From Stenotrophomonas maltophilia (GTDB lineage Bacteria; Pseudomonadota; Gammaproteobacteria; Xanthomonadales; Xanthomonadaceae), in contig NZ_CP037858.1 in assembly GCF_006974125.1 (NCBI RefSeq), forward strand, positions 1,922,001 to 1,986,000: a DNA stretch of 64,000 nucleotides. The letters are read 5' to 3'. Below are positions 56,773 to 64,000 of this stretch, piece after piece (the first letter of the stretch is position 1; every line of letters begins with the position of its first letter). Below the pieces are notes generated by a model. It was not told the origin of the DNA, made no database searches, and saw only the letters and a list, made by a program, of their open reading frames with translations. Both the position numbers and the translations under genes were made by a program.

Positions 56773-59295
56773 ATGTTCAAGAACGTCCTGTTCCAACTGC
56801 ACTGGCTGCTGGGCATCACCGCCGGTGCCGTACTGGCCGTGATGGGCCTCAGCGGCGCCATGCTGTCCTTCGAGGATGAACTGCTGCGCGCGGCCAATCC
56901 CGGCTTCGCCGAGATCGCCAAGCACCATGCCGACGGCCAGCTTCCGCTTGAACTCAGCGAACTGGTGCCGCTGCTGCAGGCCGGCAGTGATCGCCCCCTG
57001 CAGCGCCTGCGCGTGGATGCCACCGGGCAGCGGCCCTCGGTGGCACGCTTCGCCGGCGGCAAGGAACACTGGGTCTACTTCGATCCGTACAGCGGCGAGC
57101 GATTCAGCGCCCTGCGTGGGCAGGCGTTCTTCGATTTCGTCGAGGACCTGCATCGCCACCTCGCCGCCGGCGAGCGCGGTAAATGGATCACCGGCAGCTG
57201 CGCCATCGCCCTGCTGTTCTTCACCCTGTCCGGGCTCTATCTGCGCTGGCCGCGACGCTGGTGGCACTGGCGCAGCTGGCTGGCGGTGGAATGGAAACGC
57301 AGCGGCCGTGGCTTCCTGTGGAGCCTGCACTCGGTGGTCGGCACCTGGGTGCTGCTGATCTACCTGATGAGTGCACTGACCGGCCTGTGGTGGTCCTTCG
57401 ACTGGTATCGCAGTGCCGCCAACACCCTGTTGGGCGTCGCACCAGCCGCCAAGCACAAGGTCGCCACCGACACCGCCCTGAACCTGGAGCGCATCGAAGC
57501 CACGCTGTATGCACTGCCCGGCGTGCGCACCGGCTACATCGACCTGCGCCTGCCGGAGAAGCCCGGGCAGGCACTGAATGTACGCGTGATGGCCGGTGAT
57601 CCGTCGCAGCGCGGCGGCCAGCATGACCGCGCGCATGATCTGCTGCAGCTCGACCCGGGCACGGGTGCCACGCTCGATGCCCGCCCCTACGCGCGCCAGG
57701 GCGCCGGCGCGCAGCTGGCCACCAGCGTGTTCGCGCTGCACTCGGGCAGCTACTTCGGCGTGCCCGGGCGTGTCGTGGTGATGCTCAGCAGTTTGGGCAT
57801 GAGCCTGTTCTTCATCACCGGCTGGATGCTCTACCTGGACCGCCGCCGTAGTCAGCGCGCCGCGCGTGGCCTGCGCCAGTCGCTGCCAGCAACGCCTGCC
57901 GATGGCGGTGGCACGCCGTGGCTGGTGGTGCATGCCAGCCAGAGCGGGCTGGGCGAACAGCTGGCCTGGCGTGCTGCCGCGCAGCTGCAGGCCGCGGGCC
58001 ATGCTGTGCAGGTACTGCCATTGGCCCGGGTCGATGCCACGCAGCTCGCGCGTACTGCCCAGGCATTGTTCGTGCTGAGCACCTTTGGCGATGGCGAACC
58101 TCCGGATGCGGCGCGGGGCGCTGCGCGACGGCTGCTGGCACAAGCGTCCGATCTGTCGGGCCTGCAGTTCGGCCTGCTCGCCCTCGGTGACCGCCAATAC
58201 CCGCATTACTGCGGCTTTGGCCGCCAATTCGATGGCTGGCTGCTGAGCAACGGTGCGCGTGCGCTGTTCGAGCGCATCGAAGTCGATGCCGCCTCGGTAG
58301 CGGCCCTGCGCCAATGGCAGCTGCAGCTGGGCGCGCTGACCGGCATCGTCACCGATGACAGCGTGCTGCCGGCGGCCACGCGGATGCATGAATGGCGACT
58401 GCTCGGCCGCGACCGGCTCAACCCGGGCAGCATGGGCGGTGCCATCTGGCGCATCCGTCTTGCGCCACCGGCCGATGTGCAGTGGCAGGCGGGCGACATC
58501 CTGCATATCGCGCCCCGGCACAACGCGCGGCACGCCAGCGCGGTGCTGAAAGCACAGGGGTTGGATCCGCTGCAGCCGCTGCTGGTGGACGGTCACCCAC
58601 GCACCCTGCTGGCGCTGGCCAGTGAACGCGAGCTGCCCGAGGCCGACGCCGCGCTGGCGGTGCAGGATGCCTGCCTGTGGTTGTCCGGATTGCCAACGCT
58701 GCCCGGGCGCGAATACTCCATCGCCTCCTCCACGAATGATGAAGTGGTGGAACTGGTGGTACGGCTGGTCCATGACGAAGCCGGACGCACCGGCCTGGGC
58801 TCGGGCTGGCTGTCACTGCATGCGCCAATAGGCGCCAGCATCGCCTCCCGCGTGCATCGCAATCCCGGTTTCCATCGAGTGACCGGTGCACCCATGGTAT
58901 TGATCGGCAACGGCACCGGCATCGCGGGCCTGCGCAGCCTGTTGCGCGAAGCCGCGCATGCAGGTGAGCACGGGCACTGGCTGCTGTTCGGCGAACGCCA
59001 GCGCGCGCACGACTTCCTGTTCGCCGATGAGATCGAAGCGTGGCAGGCCGATGGCCATCTCGCGCGGGTGGACCTGGCGTTCTCGCGCGATGGCGAAGGT
59101 GGTTACGTGCAGGATCGCCTGCATGCAGCCGCAGACGCGCTGCGCGGATGGATGCAGCGCGGCGCGGTGATTCATGTCTGCGGCTCGCTGCAGGGCATGG
59201 CCGAAGGCGTGGACCACGTGCTGCGCGCTGCGCTGGGCGATGAAGCTGTGGAAACGCTGCTGGAGAACGGGCGCTACCGCCGCGACGTGTATTGA
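56773..59295 (+). CDS. PepSY-TM / flavodoxin / FNR-type fused reductase
   Basis: 840-residue membrane flavoprotein. Residues 1-360 are a PepSY_TM module (LHWLLGITAGAVLAVMGLSGAMLSFE, four membrane helices with conserved His). From about 382 comes a flavodoxin-like FMN domain (WLVVHASQSGLGEQLAWRAA ... LSTFGDGEPPDAA), from about 546 an FAD-binding domain with GREYSIASS (about 645), and from about 714 the NADPH domain (IGNGTGIAGLRSLL, LLFGERQRAHDFLF). Similar fusions reduce ferric siderophores or cytochromes on the periplasmic side. A weak Fur-like sequence upstream supports a role in iron. Substrate not proven. Confidence 0.87.
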   Translation: MFKNVLFQLHWLLGITAGAVLAVMGLSGAMLSFEDELLRAANPGFAEIAKHHADGQLPLELSELVPLLQAGSDRPLQRLRVDATGQRPSVARFAGGKEHWVYFDPYSGERFSALRGQAFFDFVEDLHRHLAAGERGKWITGSCAIALLFFTLSGLYLRWPRRWWHWRSWLAVEWKRSGRGFLWSLHSVVGTWVLLIYLMSALTGLWWSFDWYRSAANTLLGVAPAAKHKVATDTALNLERIEATLYALPGVRTGYIDLRLPEKPGQALNVRVMAGDPSQRGGQHDRAHDLLQLDPGTGATLDARPYARQGAGAQLATSVFALHSGSYFGVPGRVVVMLSSLGMSLFFITGWMLYLDRRRSQRAARGLRQSLPATPADGGGTPWLVVHASQSGLGEQLAWRAAAQLQAAGHAVQVLPLARVDATQLARTAQALFVLSTFGDGEPPDAARGAARRLLAQASDLSGLQFGLLALGDRQYPHYCGFGRQFDGWLLSNGARALFERIEVDAASVAALRQWQLQLGALTGIVTDDSVLPAATRMHEWRLLGRDRLNPGSMGGAIWRIRLAPPADVQWQAGDILHIAPRHNARHASAVLKAQGLDPLQPLLVDGHPRTLLALASERELPEADAALAVQDACLWLSGLPTLPGREYSIASSTNDEVVELVVRLVHDEAGRTGLGSGWLSLHAPIGASIASRVHRNPGFHRVTGAPMVLIGNGTGIAGLRSLLREAAHAGEHGHWLLFGERQRAHDFLFADEIEAWQADGHLARVDLAFSRDGEGGYVQDRLHAAADALRGWMQRGAVIHVCGSLQGMAEGVDHVLRAALGDEAVETLLENGRYRRDVY

Positions 59296-59304
59296 GTCAC
59301 AAGG

Positions 59305-59362
59305 GTAGTGCCGGCCGCTGGCCGGCATGACCAGGGGCGTGCCGGCCAGCGGCCGGCACTAC
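59305..59362. repeat. SMAG inverted dimer
   Basis: Two GTAGTGCCGGCCGC-type units in opposite orientation between the convergent reductase and chemoreceptor genes. Confidence 0.85.
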
Positions 59363-59372
59363 CGGAGCAGGA

Positions 59373-61910
59373 TCAGGCCGCAGCGCGCGCCAGCGGCACC
59401 GGCTGCAACCGGAACGCACCCACCGCTTCGGCCAGCGCGTGTACCTGCGCCTGCATCTGCGCGGTGGAGGCACCAGCCTCTTCCACCAGGCTGGCGTTGC
59501 GCTGGGTACTGGCCTCCATCTGCACGATGGTCTGGTTCACCTGGGCGATGCCGGCATGCTGGTCCTGCGACGCGCTGCGGATACCTGTCAGCAGATCCGC
59601 AAGCTGCTGCACGCTGCCGACAATCTCGCCCATCGTGGTGCCGGCCTGTTCGGCCTGCTGGTTGCCCTGGCCCACACGCGCCACCGAATCCTCGATCAGG
59701 CCCTTGATCTGCTTGGCCGCCTCCGCGCTGCGTTGTGCCAGCAGGCGCACTTCCGCGGCCACCACAGCGAAGCTGCGACCCTGCTCACCCGCACGCGCCG
59801 CTTCCACCGCAGCATTCAGCGCGAGGATGTTGGTCTGGAAGGCGATGCCATCGATCAGCTGGGTGATGTCGCCGATCCGCCGCGAGGCCTCGCTGATGCC
59901 ATGCATGGTCGCGACCACCTGGCCAACGGCCTCGCCACCGCGCTGGGCCACTGCCGCCGCGCCCTTGACCAGCACGTCGGCACGGCCCGCGGCATCGGCA
60001 TTGCGGCCAACGGTGTCGGTCAGCTCGTGCATCGACGCTGCCGTCTCTTCCAGGTTGGCCGCCTGCTGTTCGGTGCGCTGCGACAGATCATGGTGACCGG
60101 CAACGATCTCACCGACACCGGTGTCGAGGCTGGACGTCGCCTGCTGGATGCGGGTGACGATGCGGCCCAGTTGCGCGACGGTGGCGTTGGCATCGTCGCG
60201 CATGCGTGCGAACACGCCCTGCAGCTCACCTTCCATGCGCACGCTGAGGTCGCCGCGCGCCAGCGCCGCCAGAAGTGCCTGCAGATCGCCGAGGTTGGTC
60301 TCGAACGTGGCCAGCAGGCGATTGATGCTGGTCGACAACGTACGCACAAAGCCCTGCTTTCCCTCCAGCGCGATGCGACCGTGCAGGTCGCCATGTACGG
60401 CGGCGTCGACCAGTGCTGCCACTTCGGTTTCCAGCAGCGTTTCCAGCGCGCGGCTGCGCCACTCCACTGCCACGCCGAGGAAATGCCCTTCGTCGGTGAT
60501 GGCATTGGCGATCAGCTGGTAGCGGACGCCGGCATGACCGATCTCGCGCTCCTCGCGCTGGCGCACGCCGGCCAGGTTGGCCAGTGCCGGATGCAGGCGT
60601 ACCGCATCGTTCCCCACCAGATCTTCAAGCCGGAGTTCAAGCTGCTCCAACAGCGCCGGATTGGCGTAGGCGACCTGCCCTTCCGCATCGATCACCATCA
60701 GCCCGGTCTGCGCGCTGTCCAGTGCCTGGCGCACGCGGGTGTTGCCGCGGGCCACGGCACGCTCGGTCTCGATGCGCGCGCGCAGGCGCTGCTGCATGTC
60801 GACCAGGCGCTGGGCCAGCTGGCCGATCTCATCGTTGGCGTTGTAGACGCGCAGAGTGGTGTCGAGGCGGTCGTCGGCGATATCGCTGGCGAAACGCAGG
60901 GTGTCCTGGATCGGCTGGCGCACCGCACGCAGCACCAGCACCAGGCTGGTGATCAGCACGCCTGCCACCAGCAGCAGGGTCAGTGCGAACAGCACGCTCA
61001 TCGTGCGCGCGCCGGCCTGCTGCCGCGCCTGCGCCCTGGCCAGCGCCGCCACCTGTGCCTGCTGGAATGCGGCCAGCGCCGGCGCTACGCCCGCAGCGGT
61101 ATCCAGCAGCGACTGCGCTTCCACATCCAGGCCGACGCGGGCAGCGGTATACCCCAGCAATGCGGCCTGATACACCTCCATACCGGTGCGCAGGGTGTCC
61201 TGCTCATCCGCGGGCAGGCCCGCCAGCGCGAGATCGAACGGCAGCTTTTCCTCGCTGGCGCGGTCGGCGTGGGTGGAATCACCGTCGAGCAGCAGCAGCG
61301 CCTCCTGCCTTCGCATCTTCTGCAGGGACAGCGCCAGCGCGGGCCGCTGCTGCACATCCACCTGCGCCTGGAGGGTGTCAGCGGCCTGCTGCAGCTGCGC
61401 GGCGAGGCCGGCATCACCACGGCCCATCTCGTCGACCCGTTCGAACAGGGCGGCCACACCCTGCGAGAACGCGTCGGCAGCTTCGGTCAGCGCCTGCAGG
61501 GCCTTGCGCCGGCCAGCATCCATCGGCGTCGCGCGCAGCGCCTGCAGATCAGTCTGCAACGCCTTCTGCGTGGCCAACAGCTGCGCGCGGTCGGCATCAT
61601 CGAAACTGCGTGCATACTGGGTCTGCAGGCGACGCGCTTCGGCCACCCGCGTGGACAGGCTGGCAGCCAGATCGCTGCCGCGCTGGTAGCTGGCCTGGCT
61701 GCGCGCAGCCAGGGCGTTGGCATGGCCAGTCCATGCGTAGACAGCGGCGATCGCCACCAGGCCCAGGCCACAGACCCACAGGGTCGCCTTGAGCTTGTTG
61801 GCCACGCTGAGCCGGTGTGGCTGCAGCCACAGCAGCAGGCCGGGGGACGCCGAGCGCAACGTGGCAAGGCGCGTGCGCAGGGACCGGAGGTGGGGAACAA
61901 CGGCCGACAT
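59373..61910 (-). CDS. Methyl-accepting chemotaxis protein with PAS domain
   Basis: 845 residues. Membrane helix about 43-62, a periplasmic helical-bundle domain of about 240 residues, second helix about 303-330, HAMP, a PAS-like domain (ALDSAQTGLMVIDAEGQVAYANPALLEQL), a second HAMP-like stretch, and the MCP signalling domain. The hairpin tip IDGIAFQTNILALNAAVEAARAGEQGR is at about 680-705. The start MSAVVPHLRS was chosen over one 8 codons upstream. Detects an unknown ligand, and the PAS may bind a second cue. Confidence 0.92.
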   Translation of the reverse strand: MSAVVPHLRSLRTRLATLRSASPGLLLWLQPHRLSVANKLKATLWVCGLGLVAIAAVYAWTGHANALAARSQASYQRGSDLAASLSTRVAEARRLQTQYARSFDDADRAQLLATQKALQTDLQALRATPMDAGRRKALQALTEAADAFSQGVAALFERVDEMGRGDAGLAAQLQQAADTLQAQVDVQQRPALALSLQKMRRQEALLLLDGDSTHADRASEEKLPFDLALAGLPADEQDTLRTGMEVYQAALLGYTAARVGLDVEAQSLLDTAAGVAPALAAFQQAQVAALARAQARQQAGARTMSVLFALTLLLVAGVLITSLVLVLRAVRQPIQDTLRFASDIADDRLDTTLRVYNANDEIGQLAQRLVDMQQRLRARIETERAVARGNTRVRQALDSAQTGLMVIDAEGQVAYANPALLEQLELRLEDLVGNDAVRLHPALANLAGVRQREEREIGHAGVRYQLIANAITDEGHFLGVAVEWRSRALETLLETEVAALVDAAVHGDLHGRIALEGKQGFVRTLSTSINRLLATFETNLGDLQALLAALARGDLSVRMEGELQGVFARMRDDANATVAQLGRIVTRIQQATSSLDTGVGEIVAGHHDLSQRTEQQAANLEETAASMHELTDTVGRNADAAGRADVLVKGAAAVAQRGGEAVGQVVATMHGISEASRRIGDITQLIDGIAFQTNILALNAAVEAARAGEQGRSFAVVAAEVRLLAQRSAEAAKQIKGLIEDSVARVGQGNQQAEQAGTTMGEIVGSVQQLADLLTGIRSASQDQHAGIAQVNQTIVQMEASTQRNASLVEEAGASTAQMQAQVHALAEAVGAFRLQPVPLARAAA

Positions 61911-62113
61911 GACAGACTCCAGGCGGAAGGGCACACCTGTATCGGCCGGCTTCAGGACAACTTTAGAGCTTTCTTCGCCTGCGTCCCCCCGTTGCTGGTG
62001 GACGCGGCCTTTGTACCGGGTGCAGGCGACGGAGGCATGACACGGCCGCCGCGCTTGACCTCAACCCCGGTTTGGGGAGCACAGTGGACGCCCCTCCCCC
62101 GCCCGGTGCCTCC

Positions 62114-62953
62114 ATGACGACGCTCGATGCCCCCCGCTACCTGCAGCGCCTGCAGCTGGAAGCACCGCCACCGCGGACTCTGGCCGGCCTGACCCTGCTG
62201 CAGCAGCGCCACAACGCACTGCTGCCCTTCGAGACACTCAGCTGCCTGCTGCGCGATGCGGTGCCGATCGACCTGGACAGCGTGCAACGCAAGCTGCTTG
62301 ACGACCGGCGTGGCGGGTACTGCTTCGAACTCAATGGCGGATTGCTGGCGCTGCTGCAGGCATTGGGCTTCGATGCGCAGCCACTGAGTGCACGTGTGCT
62401 GCTGGCCGCACAGGACGGCGAACTGACCGCGCGTACCCACCTGCTGCTACGCGTGCAGGTGGATGGCGATGACTGGCTGGTGGATGCCGGTTTCGGCAGC
62501 CTGACCCCGACCGTGCCGCTGCGCCTGCATGATCCGCAGCCGCAGGCCACGCCGCACGAACGCTATCTGCTGCAGCGCCTGCCCGACGAGGGTGATTTCG
62601 TGCTGTCGGCCGAGTCCAACGATGGCTGGCGGGCGATGTATCGGTTCGACCTGCAGGCGCCGGCACCGATCGACAACGTGGTGGGCAACTGGTACGTGTG
62701 CACCCATCCCGATTCCAGTTTCCCCGGCCAGCTGCGCGCATCGCTGACCGGGCCGGACTGGCGCCGTACCATCGGCAGCGGCAATTACACCGAGTACCGC
62801 CCCGGGCAGGCGCCGGACAAGCGCCCGCTGCATGATGTGGGTGATGTGCGTGACGTGCTGCAGCAGCGCTTCGGCATGCAGCTGCCGGACGACCCGCGGC
62901 TGGACCCGGCCATCAATGACTGGCTGCAGCGCTCCCGCGCCGCGCTCTTGTAG
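62114..62953 (+). CDS. Arylamine N-acetyltransferase
   Basis: Transfers acetyl from acetyl-CoA to arylamines or hydrazines (279 aa). The catalytic Cys lies in DDRRGGYCFELNGG, His in ARTHLLLRV and Asp in LVDAGFGSL, the complete triad of the NAT family. Start at MTTLDAPRYLQRL. Its stop TAG is the first base set of a SMAG inverted dimer shared with the convergent VOC gene. Confidence 0.93.
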   Translation: MTTLDAPRYLQRLQLEAPPPRTLAGLTLLQQRHNALLPFETLSCLLRDAVPIDLDSVQRKLLDDRRGGYCFELNGGLLALLQALGFDAQPLSARVLLAAQDGELTARTHLLLRVQVDGDDWLVDAGFGSLTPTVPLRLHDPQPQATPHERYLLQRLPDEGDFVLSAESNDGWRAMYRFDLQAPAPIDNVVGNWYVCTHPDSSFPGQLRASLTGPDWRRTIGSGNYTEYRPGQAPDKRPLHDVGDVRDVLQQRFGMQLPDDPRLDPAINDWLQRSRAALL

Positions 62954-63022
62954 AGCCGAGCCCATGCTCGGCTGAGCTGGAGCGGCTGGGCCAACGGCAG
63001 CCGAGCGTGGGCTCGGCTCTAC
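62950..63022. repeat. SMAG inverted dimer closing two convergent genes
   Basis: GTAGAGCCGAGCCCATG arm, about 25-bp centre, and the complementary arm. The left GTAG contains the nat stop and the right GTAG contains the VOC stop. Confidence 0.88.
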
Positions 63023-63390
63023 AGAGCTGCGCGCGCCTGCAACGCAATCCGGTTGCCTTCGCTGTCGCGGATCTCGGCCACGCGCCAGTCGCCGGCATCG
63101 GCCGGGCCGAAGCGCAGTTCGGCACCTGCCTGCAGCGCGCGCGCGAGGCTGGCATCCAGGTCATCCACGCCGATGTAGATGCGCGCGCCCTGCTCGGAGG
63201 GCCGGTAGTCCGCGCCGTGCACCAGCGCCATGCTGGCACCCTCGGCCTCATCGGAGAACGGCAGGTACGCCATCCGGCAATCGTGCAGCAGGATCGGCTC
63301 ATCCATGACCACCTGCAGCCAATGCTGGTAGAACGCGATGGCACGGTCCAGGTCACTGGCCGGGATTTCCACATGCAGGATCGGGTTCAC
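63019..63390 (-). CDS. VOC (glyoxalase/bleomycin resistance) family protein
   Basis: 123 residues, one vicinal-oxygen-chelate module pair: NPILHVEIPASDLDRAIAFYQHWL and GARIYIGVDDLDASLARALQAGAEL ... RDSEGNRIALQ. Metal ligands His and Glu are in place. GTG at 63390 is chosen because AAGGAG lies 5 bp upstream, while the GTG six bases earlier overlaps that site. Substrate unknown. Confidence 0.85.
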   Translation of the reverse strand: MNPILHVEIPASDLDRAIAFYQHWLQVVMDEPILLHDCRMAYLPFSDEAEGASMALVHGADYRPSEQGARIYIGVDDLDASLARALQAGAELRFGPADAGDWRVAEIRDSEGNRIALQARAAL

Positions 63391-63412
63391 TGGCACTCCT
63401 TGCTCGGTCCAC

Positions 63413-64000
63413 TCAGATGATGCGCAGGGTAATCGCCTTCAGCACCGCGCGGGTGCGGTCGCGGGTGCCCAGCTTGTCGAGTATGGCGGACACGTAGTTC
63501 TTCACCGTGCCCTCGGCCAGGAACAGGCTGCGCGCGATCTCCTTGTTGCTGTACCCCCCGGCCAGCAGGCGCAGGATCGCTACTTCGCGTTCCCCGAAGG
63601 TATCGGTGGGCGGTGCTTCATCGTGGAAGCGGTAGCGGGCGCGCACCGGCTCGGTGCTGACTGGCAGCAGCAGGGTTTCACCCGCGGCGACGCGCTCGAT
63701 CGCTTCGCGCAGGTCCGCAGGTGCGGCGTCCTTGAGCAGGAAGCCCTGTGCGCCGGCCTCGCTGGCCCGCAGCAGCAGGTCACTTTCATCGAAGGTGGTC
63801 AGCAGCAGCCATGGCGTTGCGTCACCGCGTGCGCGCAGCTGTCGCACTGCCTCGATGCCGTCCATTCCGGGCATGCGGATGTCACTGAGCACCACATCCA
63901 CGCGCTGGGCAGTCAACGCGTCCAGCAGCGTCTGGCCCTCCTCGGCCTCCAGCACCACGTCCACGCCCAGCCCCTGCAGCAGCGCGCGCAGGCCGGCGCG
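63413..64000 (-). CDS. NarL/FixJ-type response regulator, cut by the window edge
   Basis: At least 195 residues, 5' end missing. Receiver part with phospho-Asp region DVVLSDIRMPGMDGIEAVRQL and Lys in GFLLKDA, then a LuxR-type helix-turn-helix (LLAGGYSNKEIARSLFLAEGTVKNYVSAILDKLGTRDRTRAV). Reading frame continues to the last base (RAGLRALLQGLG), so the true start lies outside. A partner kinase would be expected upstream. Confidence 0.92.
   Translation of the reverse strand, partial: RAGLRALLQGLGVDVVLEAEEGQTLLDALTAQRVDVVLSDIRMPGMDGIEAVRQLRARGDATPWLLLTTFDESDLLLRASEAGAQGFLLKDAAPADLREAIERVAAGETLLLPVSTEPVRARYRFHDEAPPTDTFGEREVAILRLLAGGYSNKEIARSLFLAEGTVKNYVSAILDKLGTRDRTRAVLKAITLRII

Overview
The window reads as a chromosomal stretch of a high-GC gammaproteobacterium of the family Xanthomonadaceae, most probably Stenotrophomonas (S. 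maltophilia complex). The basis is gene order (def-fmt-rsmB, then a LysM protein-dprA-smg-topA-tsaC), an MFP-RND-RND efflux operon of the smeIJK/mdtABC kind, an effector carrying the C-terminal domain typical of substrates of the Xanthomonadales antibacterial type IV secretion system (X-T4SS), and about fourteen loci of short palindromes ending in GTAG, the hallmark of the SMAG (Stenotrophomonas maltophilia GTAG) repeat family. I see no rRNA, tRNA, CRISPR array, prophage or transposase gene.

Layout. 1-4.8 kb: minus-strand block def, fmt, rsmB and a GT-C glycosyltransferase. 4.9-13 kb: plus-strand tsaP-like LysM gene, dprA, smg, two GYF_2-domain membrane proteins (one with a pilin-like second half, one with an RDD domain), topA and tsaC. 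13-21 kb: two DUF4124 secreted proteins, an SDR, a small lipoprotein, sppA, a MATE exporter, a DUF3106 protein and its sigma-like/membrane partner. 21.4-26.6 kb: priA, a GST, a NYN/OST-HTH protein and ndh. 26.7-29.1 kb: a lipoprotein overlapping an XVIPCD effector, read here as an immunity/effector pair for interbacterial killing. 29-31.4 kb: small genes, then a tandem glycine riboswitch ahead of a UPF0126 membrane protein. 31.6-39 kb: three-gene RND efflux operon. 39-40.4 kb: a class I DAHP synthase behind a transcription attenuator whose leader peptide contains Phe-Tyr-Trp-Tyr-Tyr-Phe. 40.5-45.5 kb: a lower-GC beta-helix protein, small genes, a MarR-AlkD-like pair with a perfect 26-bp operator, and a two-component system. 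45.6-56.1 kb: a secreted aspartyl protease, a class C serine hydrolase, a 2OG-oxygenase-like protein, groESL (sigma-32-like promoter and half-degenerate CIRCE), a secreted endonuclease I with a Pho-box-like site, then cutA-dsbD-thioredoxin. 56.1-56.8 kb: a gene-free, repeat-rich tract with two inverted copies of a structured element. 56.8-64 kb: a PepSY/flavoprotein reductase, a chemoreceptor, an arylamine N-acetyltransferase, a VOC protein and a truncated NarL-type regulator.

Themes. Envelope and secretion functions dominate the accessory content (TsaP, SppA, RND, MATE, DsbD, GYF_2 proteins, T4SS effector). Regulation is unusually readable from sequence: attenuator, riboswitch, heat-shock promoter, CIRCE, MarR palindrome, candidate Pho box and an inverted pair of consensus DnaA boxes. 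SMAG palindromes shape the gene ends: in seven genes the TAG stop codon is itself the TAG of a repeat's terminal GTAG.
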